Of a stretch of DNA of 64,000 nt, positions 22,555-33,942 are shown piece by piece. The notes beneath the pieces are model-generated. The model was not told where the DNA came from. It did not search any database and was given only the letters and a program-made list of their open reading frames with translations. Source of the stretch: Trachythela sp. YZ-2020. Its lineage: Eukaryota; Cnidaria; Anthozoa; Malacalcyonacea; Clavulariidae. The translations under genes were made by a program, and so were the position numbers. The DNA lies in the NCBI GenBank assembly GCA_016169945.1, contig JADLSH010000395.1:2086501-2150500 (forward strand), written 5' to 3'. Position 1 is the first letter of the stretch. The number at the start of each line of letters is the position of its first letter.

Positions 22555-22880
22555 TAAAAACAACTAAAAATAGCCAAAGTTTCCAACTAAAAAAATAACA
22601 CGCATGCATTAATACTTTTGCTTAAAACATGAAAACTATTATGAATTGCACAAAAAAACCTAACACAAACAAAGAACAATAGCTTTGCTATGTTTTGACA
22701 TACTTTTGTGTGTTAAAACGTTTAAGAAACAACTAAAATAACGAAAAGTTTCCTACTTTTACAAACAACAGCTAGTAACACGCATGAGAATCAAACTTTC
22801 GCTTAAAACAGTGAAAGCTTTTGCGAATTACACAGAAAAACTCAACACAAAGAAAGAACAATAGTTTTACTATACTTTCA
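22555..22880 (+). repeat. two diverged direct repeats, about 160-180 bp
   Basis: Two successive units share AACAACTAAAA, GTTTCC, TAACACGCATG, TTTGCTTAAAAC, GAATT(G/A)CACA and AAAGAACAATAG in the same order. Non-coding, origin unknown. Confidence 0.55.
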
Positions 22881-23221
22881 AGATGTTTTTTGGACAAAAA
22901 TACTTTCGAAGTAGTTTACACCGGCAAATACTTTTAGGCCGTATTTCTGTGGCACGTTATCGTTCAGTTTCGTTGCCCGGGTTCGGGCACTACTTTAAAA
23001 CAAGATAAATAATTTATAATTAGGATTAATCATATGGGGAAAAGGAACAGGTGGGAATTTTGTCTGAGCATGCGTTAGAATTCGCGCGGCTATTAGAAAT
23101 GAGATCTGGGGTGAGTATATTCGGCTATTGAATTTCCGAGCGATTTTTACAGATTTTGGGCCAATCTCGTACCCCGAGCCTGCGATCCTTTGGGAAGAAT
23201 CTAAGGCTCTGCAGCTCTCTG
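22881..23221. other. no gene seen
   Basis: About 340 bp between the direct repeats and the palindromic region. No supportable ORF, RNA gene or repeat. Confidence 0.4.
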
Positions 23222-24262
23222 CAGATATTATTTCAGACAAAATTTGTTCAAAAACCAACAAGAATAACCAAGGCCAGGATACTAAGCTACACAATGCCAC
23301 TAATCTATATATAATGCATATGCAACATGGCGGATTGTACAAAGGGGTCTACAAAGGAGCGAAGGCGGGCATATTTCGGCGAATGTAAATGAAGATTTTC
23401 TCCTTTCAACATTAACTAACTTAACATCGTGGTCTGTTAAAAGTGGCCCATAAATTGAAGGATAAAATGCAGTGGAAATTGGATCGTAAAAGCGCATATT
23501 TCGCCGCACACAAGACACGAAACCTTCGATGATATAATAGTGTTATAAATATCATTAGCTCTTCACTCGTGCGACAGATGTAGAGGGCGCGGAATGTTTT
23601 TAAAGTCTCTAAAGATAATAATTTGTCACGAAATAACCAACCCCAATTATTTAAGCAATTTGGTGCAGAACACACCAGCAATAACCATATATGACAGCAT
23701 AGACCACACCACAACCAATTAACCAACGTTGGTTATTTTTGTACAAAATTTGTCACGAAATAACTAACCTCAATTATTTAAGCAATTTGGTGCAGAACAC
23801 ACCAGCAATAACCATATGTGACAGTATAGACTACACTACAGTCAATTAACCAACGTTGGTTATTTTTGTACAAAATTTGTCACGAAATAACCAACCTCGA
23901 TTATTTAAGCTATTTGGTGCAGAACACACCAGCAATAACCATATGTGACAGTATAGACCACACTACAGTCAATTAACCAACGTTGGTTATTTTTGTACAA
24001 AATTTGTCACGAAATAACCAACCTCAATTATTTACGCTATTTGGTGCAGAACACACCAGCAATAACCATATGTGACACTATAGATTACACTACAGTCAAT
24101 TAACCAACGTTATTTATTTTTGTACAAAATTTGTCACGAAATAACCAACCTCAATTATTTACGCTTTTGGTGCAGAACACACCAGCAATAACCAAATGTG
24201 ACAGTATAGACTACACTACAGTCAATAAACCAACGTTGGTTATTTTTGTACAAAATTTATCG
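23222..24262. repeat. left arm of large outer inverted repeat
   Basis: In inverse orientation this matches 27440-27715, 28380-28660, 29005-29068 and 32757-32807, interrupted on the right side by later insertions. Shared words include CCGCGCCCTCTACATCTGTC and AATGCATATGCAACATGGCG-like sequence. It ends in the 126-bp tandem array. Confidence 0.75.
23615..24262 (+). repeat. 126-bp tandem repeat, about five units
   Basis: Units start at about 23615, 23748, 23872, 23999 and 24127 with AAATTTGTCACGAAATAACC and contain the palindrome AACCAACGTTGGTTA and GTGCAGAACACACCAGCAAT. About 125-133 bp each, diverging by a few bases. Inverse copies lie at 27440-27715. Confidence 0.85.
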
Positions 24263-24394
24263 CGAAATAATGGTGAAAAGCCCAGGTGTGACAGTATACA
24301 CCACATCACACTATTTAGACCAGGAGGAGAAAGGGAAAGTATCGTCTCCGGACGAGGGTGTATTGCGATCACCTGTGCTCGATCCCCCATTTCT

Positions 24395-24616
24395 CTTCCT
24401 TTCATGCCTCGTCAACGTTTGACGACCGAACGCGTGTTAGCTGAAATTCAACGTGTCATCCAATCTAATAAGAAATTTCGATTGAACGATACGGTTAGTG
24501 TTAATATGGTTCATGTAGAAATGCCTCATGGTGGCAAGGGTTCGAAGCGAAGCGAGATTAATTTGGAGAAGCATTTAGCCAAAAAAGGATCGATTGTGAT
24601 TGATGCTGTAGTTTGA
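24395..24616 (+). pseudogene. fragment of a repeat-associated protein (Polinton-like polymerase N-region?)
   Basis: About 73 codons, including MPRQRLTTERVLAEIQ and KRSEINLEKHLAKKGSIV, stand out as conserved-looking protein. I recall similar segments upstream of viral/organellar-type DNA polymerase B in cnidarian repeat proteins, but cannot confirm it. Sequence before and after does not continue the homology; a stop lies at 24614-24616. A truncated relic inside the palindromic region. Confidence 0.35.
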
Positions 24617-24789
24617 TGAAAAATCGGAACGCTCACGCTGCTAGAAGTGTGTCAGAAGCAGTGGCGTGCTGGCTTGTGTTCGCCAGGGGAGGCCAGCTGC
24701 AAATTTGGCGCCCCCTTGTAATTTGTGTATGGTTGAGCGTCGTAGACGCGAGACCTCTAGGGGGGTCCTACACATTTGGGGGGTCCTAC

Positions 24790-25033
24790 ACATGGCGATA
24801 CCTACACATTTTGTCAAACGGGACCCCGGGACGTCGCTACGGAACGCATTTTAACGCGTCCCGACGTCCCGTTTGACAAAATGTATAGGTCTTGCCATGG
24901 AACAGTCTTACGGGACGTCTGGACGCGTTAAGATGCGTCCCGTAGCGACGTCCCGGGGTCCCGTTTGACAAAATGTATAGGTATCGCCATGGAACAGTCT
25001 TACGGGACGTCGGGACGCGTTAAAATGCGTCCC
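24790..25033. repeat. tandem and palindromic GACGTCC-type repeats
   Basis: Two direct copies of GTTTGACAAAATGTATAGGT followed by GCCATGGAACAGTCTTACGG, plus an inverse copy at the left (ACATTTTGTCAAACGGGACC). The whole can fold into several alternative hairpins. CpG-rich compared with the surroundings. Confidence 0.65.
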
Positions 25034-25075
25034 GCTATTTATTTCGATATGCGGGCTCTTACGGCCCGATTGGCC

Positions 25076-25471
25076 TAGGTAGGTAGGTAAAACTTTATTT
25101 TAACACGTTAGCCACTTCAACTAATTGATTGATTTAATATTTACAAATGAATAAAAAAAAAGTACACACAAACTATATACAAAATCAATTATATTACTTA
25201 TAAGTATAATTATCAATTATTTATTAATCAGGCTGGCATTGGCATTAGAGATGTTGCTATTAAATATGGACAAAGATTCGCTATTTCTAGCTTGTTCAGA
25301 CAAAGAATTCCATATTTTTGGTCCTCTAAAACTAACACTTTTTTTAAGATATTCAGTTTTCGGACGCGGAAGGAAGAGAGTAGAATTTAATAAAACCCGA
25401 GGGAACCCCTTACAGAACCCCACATATTTAAAAACATTTATTAACATAGTTGTAATATTATCATTATACAC
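25076..25471 (-). mobile_element. LINE 3'-end fragment
   Basis: An 84-codon minus-strand frame (stop at 25217) with YLKKSVSFRGPKIWNSLSEQ, the conserved ending of CR1/Jockey-type LINE reverse transcriptase proteins. The 3' tail ends at about 25080 in a CCTA/TAGG-type short repeat. 5'-truncated, so a dead-on-arrival copy. Confidence 0.75.
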
Positions 25472-25984
25472 TGGTAATTACTTTTAAGCAATAAAGTGTA
25501 CAAAAACTTAATCTCTGTGTTTATCATTGTGTCAAAACTAATTTATCATGCATCCAAGCGTCACTCATATAACAAACTTGCCTCTATATATTTTACTTTT
25601 TTTCGTTCATTTGTCGCTTTGACTTCTTATCTTTTTTTTGCTAAAGTTAAGCTTTTTTCATTCATTTTCTGACTCTTTCTCTTCTTATCTTTTTTAAAGC
25701 GATAAGATCCGTCCCACAGCTCTTCCAATAAAGTCCCAAAAGCGACCTTTAATTAATTCAGACTTTCTCAAGTTTTTCTATAATCTCACTCACTCCACTC
25801 CTGACAATCTGCCATACTTTTGAGATCAGTGAGATGACCACCCACCAACCTTGAACCACGCGCCCGCGATTATTGATGAACTTTAGATCTCCCATGGATT
25901 TCCTTTTTTCCGGGTGTGATAAATAACCGAGCGGAATTAGTACCCGTTAGCTCGGGGATTAAACATATTGTCCAGCTTTTACAC
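25472..25984. other. no gene seen
   Basis: About 510 bp, AT-rich with pyrimidine runs (TCTTTTTT, TTTCTGACTC). No supportable feature. Confidence 0.4.
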
Positions 25985-26925
25985 TGTTCTATGCGAGGGT
26001 CGATGTGAGGTTGATGTGATGTCGATGGCCAAACAAGCCAAACAGGCAGGAAAGGAAGTAAAATAAAAAGATAAAACTAACTCTCTGTGAGGTCGATGTG
26101 AGTCGATGTGAGGTCGATGTGGGGCACCGCGGATTCAAGTCCGGTTCGGTAGATGTAAACATTTCGGGGTTCTGTAGGGGTTCTGTAGGGGTTCTGTAGG
26201 GGTTCTCTCGGGGTTCTCTCGGGGTTCTCTCGGGGTTCTCTCGGGGTTCTCTCGGGGTTCTGTAGGGGTTCTGTAGGGGTTCTCTCGGGGTTCTGTAGGG
26301 GTTCTCTGGGGGTTCTGTAGGGGTTCCCTCGGTTTTTATTATAATTTTTTTTTCAAAGGCCAATCGGGCCAGGCATCCCTGCTTCCCGTAAGAGCCCGCA
26401 TATCGAAATAAATATTGTCCGAGTGGCCCGATTGACCTTTGAAAAAAAAATTATAATAAAAACCGAGGGAACCCCAAGGGAACCCCGAGGGAACCCCAAG
26501 GGAACCCCTACAGAACCCCCAGAGAACCCCATACAGAACCCCTACAGAACCCCCAGAGAACCCCGAGAGAACCCCTACAGAACCCCTACAGAACCCCGAG
26601 AGAACCCCCAGAGAACCCCGAGAGAACCCCTACAGAACCCCGAGAGAACCCCTGCAGAACCCCTACAGAACCCCGAAATGTTTACATCTACCGAACCGGA
26701 CTTGAATCGGTGCCCCACATCGACCTCACATCGACCTCACAGAGAGTTAGTTTTATCTTTTTATTTTACTTCCTTTCCTGCCTGTTTGGCCTTTTTGGCC
26801 TGTTTGGCCTGTTTGGCTTGTTTGGCCATCGACCTCACATCAACCTCACATCGACCTCACATCGACCTCACATCGACCTCACATCGACCCTCGCATAGAA
26901 AACAGTGTAAAAGCTGGACAATATG
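25985..26925. repeat. minisatellite palindrome with 11-bp units
   Basis: The left arm (25985-26350) and right arm (26425-26925) are inverse copies. Each holds two different 11-bp minisatellites: GGGGTTCTGTA/GGGGTTCTCTC and TCGATGTGAGG. The centre near 26388 is ATATCGAAATAAATATT-like. Long proline/arginine/threonine-rich frames here are only the repeat being translated. Confidence 0.85.
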
Positions 26926-27139
26926 TTTAATAACTGTATATTTGTGTAAATAATTATTATACCTAAAGGAATAAATTGTTTAAAACGTTAATCTTTGTCT
27001 GTGTTAATTTATGCATGCTTCCAAGCGTCACTGATTACTCATATTTTGCTCTAAAAATGTATACATTTTCGTATTCGTTAAACCCCCTTTATCCTCCTTT
27101 TGGGATTTTGTAGCAGTTGTCTGGAAATTCTCTAAAGCT

Positions 27140-27345
27140 TCTGTGGAGGCATGCAGTGGAGCTTCTGTGGAGCTTCTGTGAAGCTTCTGTGGAGCTTCTG
27201 TAAAGCTTCTGTGAAGCTTCTGTAAAACTTCTGTGTGTACGTACAAGGTGTACGTAAAAGGTGTACGTACAAGGTGTACGTACAAGGTGTACGTACAAGG
27301 TGTATGTACAATGCGTACGTACAAGGCGTACGTACAAGACGTACG
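27140..27345. repeat. 12- and 13-bp minisatellites
   Basis: AGCTTCTGTGGA-type units at 27140-27232 are followed by GGTGTACGTACAA units (13 bp) at 27233-27345. The GTACGTAC core is itself palindromic. Confidence 0.8.
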
Positions 27346-27439
27346 TACAACTATGACGTCACTTCCCAATATGACGCACGCGACGCCATTTTGAATACTA
27401 ATCACTTCCGATCCTGTATAGCCATGTTAAGCTACTAAC

Positions 27440-27715
27440 GTTAGTTAATTGACTGTAGTGTGGTCTATACTGTCACATATGGTTATTGCTGGTGTGTTCT
27501 GCACCGAATAGCTTAAATAATCGAGGTTGGTTATTTCGTGACAAATTTTGTACAAAAATAACCAACGTTGGTTAATTGACTGTAGTGTGGTCTATACTGT
27601 CACATTTGGTTATTGCTGGTGTGTTCTGCACCAAATAGCTTAAATAATCGAGGTTGGTTATTTTGTGACAAATTTTGTACGAAAATAGCCAACGTTGATT
27701 AACTGTGGTATGGTC
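27440..27715 (-). repeat. inverse copies of the 126-bp repeat
   Basis: Just over two units in reverse orientation relative to 23615-24262, with the same GTTGGTTATTTCGTGACAAA and AACCAACGTTGGTTA words. Forms the right inner arm of the outer palindrome. Confidence 0.85.
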
Positions 27716-28379
27716 TGTATTTTAAGGTATTAGGCCGATCATTATGCTAATCATCGAACCTGGTTTTAAAGTTGGTAATTGCACAACGTAATAAACGTTG
27801 ATTTAAGTCTGTGCGGCAGTTCGCGCTGAAAAGTTTGAATTCGTTAATATATTTCTGCTGGTGTAAGTATATTGTGTACGCATTAGAGCTAGTGTATTTG
27901 TCATTGTGGCGAGATGAAAAAGCAGGACTTTCAGAATAATTTTAAGTAAGGGACTATGGTGAAAACGAAGGCGGACGAAACGATGATTTGACTAATTTGT
28001 GATAGGTTTAGACAACATTAAAAGTGCATTTGGTCATCTTTCTGTCCAGTTTTTTTGCATCATGAATTGGTGTCAGGCTAAGCCTACTTACTGCAGTATA
28101 AGAATGGATGAAGTTTTTGTTGGAAGGAGATGTGGCATTAAAATACGCCAAAACGACAAGCTTAATGTCAGGGGATGGTTTAGAGAGAGTAGCAGGTTTT
28201 AAAGATCGCAACACCCGCCGGAGCTCCGCCGGCCTATTTTGAAAACCCCGCGAAGGGCTGCTGTTATTCATATTACATTTACATCAAGACAGACAAGATT
28301 TATTCGTAATTTGTGCCGGTCAATATCGACAGCGTGTTGCGACAAAGCCAAATAAAGTTGTGATATTATCTTTGGAGAC
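27716..28379. other. no gene seen
   Basis: About 660 bp inside the right arm with no homologous left part. It has a CG-rich hairpin at about 28205-28245 (GCCGGAGCTCCGCCGGC) and no supportable gene. Confidence 0.4.
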
Positions 28380-28660
28380 TCAACAAACATGTTAAAAACA
28401 TTCCGCGCCCTCTACATCTGTCGCACGATCGTGAAGAGCTATTAATGATATTTATAACACTAATATGACTCGTGTTAAATCATCGAAGGTTTCGCGTCTT
28501 GTGCGCGGCGAAATATGCGTTGTTTCGATCCAATTTCCACTGTATTTTATCCTTCAATTTATGGACCACTTTAACAGACCACGATGTTAAGTTAGTTAAT
28601 GTAGTAAAGGCGAAAATATTGATTTATATTCGCCGAAATGTGTCCGGCTTCGCTCCTTAG

Positions 28661-29004
28661 TTGGGGGGCGGACAGGGGGGGGACCCGGGAGAATAAGCGC
28701 GGGAGGTGGGCGGGAAGCGGGAGGAGACGGAGCGGGATGCGGGGGGGGGGGCGTGCGAGGGCGGGAGAAGAATGAGGGACGTTAAGTTTTTTAATAGGTT
28801 ACAAAATTGCAACAAAATTTCGGCGTATTAGCTGTTAAACCGAAACTCGATCCCAGTCGCGAGCAAAATTAGACGGCTTAATATAGCAACATAGCCAAGT
28901 TAGTAGAAAAAGGGTGGGAGGCGGGAGACAATTCGCAAAAAGGTACGGGAGGCAGAAGAGGAGGTACGGGAGGCGGGAGATGTCGACCCACTGGTCCCCC
29001 CCCA
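28661..29004. mobile_element. G-rich insertion in the right arm
   Basis: About 344 bp, strongly G-rich on the plus strand (GGGAGGCGGGAG-type words). Flanked by CTCCTTA at 28653-28659 and 29005-29011. The left palindrome arm has the uninterrupted site at about 23350, so this is a later insertion. Class unknown. Confidence 0.6.
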
Positions 29005-29068
29005 CTCCTTAATCCGCCATATTGCATGTGTATTCATAGATCAGTGACATTGTGTAGCTTAGTAGCCT

Positions 29069-32000
29069 GGGGCCGGTTGTATAAAAATGTAGTTAAAGTT
29101 AACTATAGTTAGCGTTAACTACCGTAGTTAAATCCTTAACTATAGTTAGTTAACACACAGTTAACTGCGCGTGGGGTTCGCGTGGGGTGATTAAACATGA
29201 AATAACACAAAGTAAGCGCTGATTAGCAACCGCTGACAAGCATTTTGAAAACGACTGCGGACTCATATTTACCAAAAATGGCGGTATTTTGATTCAAAAT
29301 ATTGAAAAATATGCAAGAAAACAACGGACCTACTAATTACCGTCAAGAACCGTCAAAAGCCGTCAAGAACCGTCAAGAGGCCGTCAAGAACCGTCAAGAG
29401 GCCGTCAAGAACCGTCAAGAGGCCGTCAAGAAGCCAAAAACGATTTATACTATTCCTATTTCCATTCTTATAATTTATCATCTGACAGCACAAACAAATA
29501 TAAAGCTGGCGTGAAATTGATAACTATTCTAGTTACAATTTGCCAACTTCGCAAGCGGCTATATTTTCCGTATTTTACAAAATTTCACAACCAAACTTTG
29601 GAGTTTTACTAATTTTAGGATGTTCTTTCTGTCTATAATAATGTATCTTAGCTATTTCCTCACTATTAAAAATTTTCACTGCATATTTTTTTACCGCTTT
29701 AATTTTATTTATTTATATATACAGAACATATTAACCATCATCAGAAATAATCATCAGAAACTTCTGCAAAACATGGGTTTTTTGTTTTGAATTTTCCACT
29801 AATGCGAGTAATGGCCTATCACAGCACAGGATTTGTAATAGTCTACGAATAGGTTTATACCAGATAGTCCAGGACCTGTATATGAGTTTGTATGCATTTC
29901 ATTTAGGACAGATAATCTCAACTGTTTTAGGGCAAGTTGACCATGACGGTCAACATGGTAACGCTGCCCGAACCCCTTTCGCCATGGTGCTATCTACCAA
30001 ACCATAAAAGCTTTGGCTATTCTGAGGTGCTTATATGGTTCAGAGATAGTGCTTTTATGGGGGGTCATTGGTAAGTGTGAAATACCTAGCACTGATATTT
30101 CACAAGAAAATGACCATACAATACTCATGGTCAAACGTCAATTTGTGGCTTACAACTTCAGATAAACAGCAGTGGACCTACATTACCTTTTTTCCTAAAT
30201 CTTTTTGATAGAAACATAATTGGTACTTATTTAAGTATATTACCACTGTTTTGGTGTAAAATAGTAAATATTTTGTGACCGAAATAATAATTTGAAATGT
30301 ACCTACCTCCTGCAAATGGACGTATTTGGCTAAATTCGCCACTTTACTCCGCTGTTTATCACCAATACTCGTTGAAATCCTTCCAAATATGTAAGTCAGT
30401 TCAGACATAATGGTATCAAGCACATTTTAAACAAGTTTTAACTAGGTTTCAAGTAGATCCTAGCTGTTTAACCATCGACAAGGTAAAACCTCAACTTTGT
30501 CTAAATTCGGCGCCATTGTGTCATCTCGTGTCGGTTGTCAACAATTCGGCCTCGTTATTCTTCCATCCAAGCCATTTCGATTACACTAGTAACAAATTTA
30601 ACCCTTTATTATGGGTATGAAGATAAAAATATGAATAAAAGATACGAAATGCAGCATTTTACCTTCCTGTAAAATGTTGCTTACGAGTCTTTCAAAACAT
30701 TCCGTACAAATCTCACGTGGGCAAAGTGACAGGCCGTGACAGGGGGGGGTGATATTTTTCACGAAGATAGAAAAAGGCTGCTTGTGACAACAGCGAACCC
30801 AAGCTGACTTAATTAACTTTAGTTGAATATAGACTAAAAACTGAACTATTAGTGAAAGCTAACTCTAAAATACATCCTAAACTATACTGTTATTTACGGA
30901 ATACTACTTTTTTAAACTAATAACATATTTTTTCTACATTTCTGTCCTCAGTTTTATAAAAGTATAAACAGGAAAAAGTTCAACACTGCTAACGAATAAT
31001 ATAAATGTTTGATAATATATACCTGTAGTTATTTTCATTAATATAATATTAGTAACATTCTAAAAATAACAAGTCAGAGTTGCAGTTTATACTTTACGTT
31101 AAAATATGAACTTTGTATAATATATTTGGACAAAAAATGTAAAAAAAATGTTATTAGTTTAAAAAAGTAGTATTCAGTAAATAATAGTATAGTTTAGGAT
31201 GTATTTTAGAGTTAGCTTTCACTAATAGTTCAGTTTTTAGTCTATATTCAACTAAAGTTAATTAAGTCAGCTTGGGTTCCCTGTTGTCACAAGCAGCCTT
31301 TTTCTATCTTCGTGAAAAATATCAGCCCCCCCTGTCACGGCCTGTCACTTTGCCCACGTGAGATTTGTACGGAATGTTTGAGACTCATGTAACATTTTAC
31401 AGGGAGGTAAAATGCTGCATTTCGTATCTTTATTCATATTTTTATCTTCATACCCATAATAAAGGTTAAATTTGTTACTAGTGTAATCGAAATGCTTGAT
31501 GGAAGAACAACGAGGCCGAATTGTTGACAACCGACACGGGATGACACAATGGCCGAATTTAGACAAAGTTGAGGTTTTACCTGTCGATGGTTAAACAGCT
31601 AGATCTACTTGAAACCTAGTTAAAACTTGTTTAAAATGTGCTTGATACCATTATGTCTGAACTGACTTATATTTGGAAGGATTTCAACAGTATCGTGATA
31701 AACAGCGCAGTAAATGGCGAATTTAGCCAAATACGTCCATTTGCAGGAGGTAGGTACATTTCAAATTATTTCTGGTCACAAAATATTTACTATTTTACAC
31801 CAAAACAGTGATATATTAAATAAGTACCAATTATGTTTCTATCAAAATATTTAGGAAAAAGGTAATGTAGGTCACTGCTGTTTATCTGAAGTTGTAAGCC
31901 ACAAATTGACGTTTGACCATGAGTATTGTATGGTCATTTTCTTGTGAAATATCAGTGCTAGGCATTCACACTTTACCCCATGCACTATCTCTGAACCATA

Positions 32001-32756
32001 TAAGCACCTCAGAATAGCCAGCTTTATGGTTTGGTAGATAGCACCATGGTTTCGTCCCGGATTGTGTTCGGGCAGCGTTACCTTTTATACCATATGAAAT
32101 GCATACAAACATGGTTTATACTAAAGACACAACATCCAATTAAAAATGCTTTTGACTTTTTGACGGCATCTTGACGGCTTCTTGACGGTTTTTGACGGCT
32201 TCTTGACGGTTTTTGACGGCTTCTTGACGGTTTTTGACGGCTTTTGACGGTAATTAGTATGACCCGAAAACAAGACATAAAGACCAATAAAGTCTATGAA
32301 AAAGGCGTATTTACCATGAAAGTCAAACTGCAGTTCTTTGGTAAAAACGACATTGTTTTTCTTTGTTATGGGTTGCCTCTCGTCATCGATAAATCTTCCT
32401 ATGCAAAAAATATATTCCGTTTTCGTCGAAAAGACCAAAATTATAGCGTTTTAAAAGCTCACGAGTATCAGAAAAACCTTTCTAGGGAAGATGATGATTG
32501 AAAACCCTCGGTAAGCGTTGCTTTTAGTATTTTTTGACTGATTAAAGTTCATCACTCCTACAAAACGCCATATTTAACTACGCTTTGGGAAGTTAACTAT
32601 GCCCTTGAGCATAGTTAACTTTAACTACTTTTTAACTGCAGTTAACGCTAACTAGGTTTTTATACAACCGACTTAACTACGTGGTTAAAGTTAACTACCA
32701 TTTAACTAGAAAATGGGTAGTTAAAACGTAGTTAAGAGTTTTATACAACCGGCCCC
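29069..32756. mobile_element. 3.7-kb foldback element
   Basis: The ends are inverted: GGGGCCGGTTGTATAAAA at 29069 and TTTTATACAACCGGCCCC at 32739-32756, followed inward by GTTAACT-rich words. Inside, arms at 29955-30950 and 31125-32095 are near-perfect inverse copies, and CCGTCAAGAA minisatellites lie at both sides (29338-29435 and 32160-32255). No transposase is visible. The left arm of the outer palindrome (about 23275) is the uninterrupted site, so it inserted after the outer palindrome formed. Target duplication is unclear. Confidence 0.8.
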
Positions 32757-32865
32757 AGGTCTTGGTTATTCTTGTTGGTTTTTGAACAAATTTTGTCTGA
32801 AATAATACCTCGGAGATCATGAAAATATGAATATCGAGCGATTTTGCGAACCAGTTACCTCATTA

Positions 32866-33302
32866 CATTGAACTATAAATAAACTGGAACGATAACTCAA
32901 GGGGGGAAATTGAAGCCAGCTTAATTCAGTTTTTCTGAGGTTTGAGTTGAAATACTTAACGCCGAACATTGGACTGTATATGAAATTGAAGCTATTAAAA
33001 AGTTATATTTGATATAAAAACTTCAAGACTTTAGGTAAAAGGGAAATACTTAAAACTTTGAGGGAAAATTTGCCGTATTTTACAAAATTGCGGTTGTTTT
33101 TGTATTTTTTAAGTATTTCCATTTTACCTAAAGTCTTGAAGTTTTTATATAAAATAGAACTTTTTAATAGCTTCAATTTCATAACAGCCCAATGTTCGGC
33201 GTTAAGTATTTCAACTCAAACCTCAGAAAAACTAGCTTGGCTTCAACGAATCATAGGACTTGATCATAGGAGTTAGCGTTCCAGTTTACTTAGAGTTCAC
33301 TG
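32866..33302. mobile_element. hAT-like MITE, copy 2
   Basis: 437 bp, reverse-complement orientation relative to 6126-6543. Ends CATTGAACTATAAATAAACT and its partner closing in GAGTTCACTG. A perfect 8-bp duplication CCTCATTA is at 32858-32865 and 33303-33310. Non-coding hairpin. Confidence 0.88.
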
Positions 33303-33310
33303 CCTCATTA

Positions 33311-33942
33311 CCCAACTTATTGTTCGTCTCAATCAAAATGCCGATGACATAGCGGCTACTGTTCCAGTAGACTTCTACCGTTTTCGTAGATTTTGATGTA
33401 GACTTTTAGGCGCTAAAAAGGTAGGAAATTTGCGTTTTCGCGTTTTCATAACTTAAGCTGGACAACGTCAAAAAGGTGGAAATATCGAGGCAGTGAGCAC
33501 TTGATGGAAAGGTTAAAAATACCTGGGTATTTTTTTCTAAAAAGGCACCTTTTTCACGTTATGAAGAAATTTTTCATCTGGTGAAAAAAGGTAGCTAGGA
33601 AATTCGGGTTAATGAGCAAGAGTAAAAAAGCAAAAACATGAAAATTCTACAAAATCCTGTTTTCAATTTTTGGAATTTAGTGAAAATCAGAATTGCCGAA
33701 ACCCACCACTGATTATGGCGGCCGTCAACTTCCGGCGCGTGTCGGCAGCGCCAAAAACATCAAAGGAGTGACCCTTATGTATATGCCTGACTGGCAAGTT
33801 TGGAAATCGCGCAACCGAGTAATTAAATATCTTCCTCCTTTACCACCTTGTAACCCAATCTCAACCCAATTAATTCACTGTCGAAATAAACGTCAATAAG
33901 CCTCAAATTTATTGGGAATTCTATTTCAATAATAGTACTAAT
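33311..33942. other. no gene seen
   Basis: About 630 bp between two mobile elements. The open frames here lack any recognisable motif. Contains a GATTATGGCGGCCGTC word at about 33711. Confidence 0.4.

Larger units (their letters stand above)
25034..26440. repeat. inverted pair enclosing a LINE 3' fragment and minisatellite
   Basis: TATTTATTTCGATATGCGGG and CTCTTACGG at 25034-25070 recur inverted at about 26385-26415, followed on both sides by the CCGATTGGCC/GGCCCGATTGACC words. The enclosed stretch contains the LINE tail and the left minisatellite arm. Confidence 0.65.

Noticed and set aside
26423..26953. Proline/arginine/threonine-rich frames at 25989-26363 and 26423-26953
   Set aside because: Low-complexity translation of the 11-bp minisatellites; no start context or splice support.
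27028..27405. Tyr/Thr/Val-rich frames
   Set aside because: Translation of the 12- and 13-bp minisatellites in three frames; not a gene.
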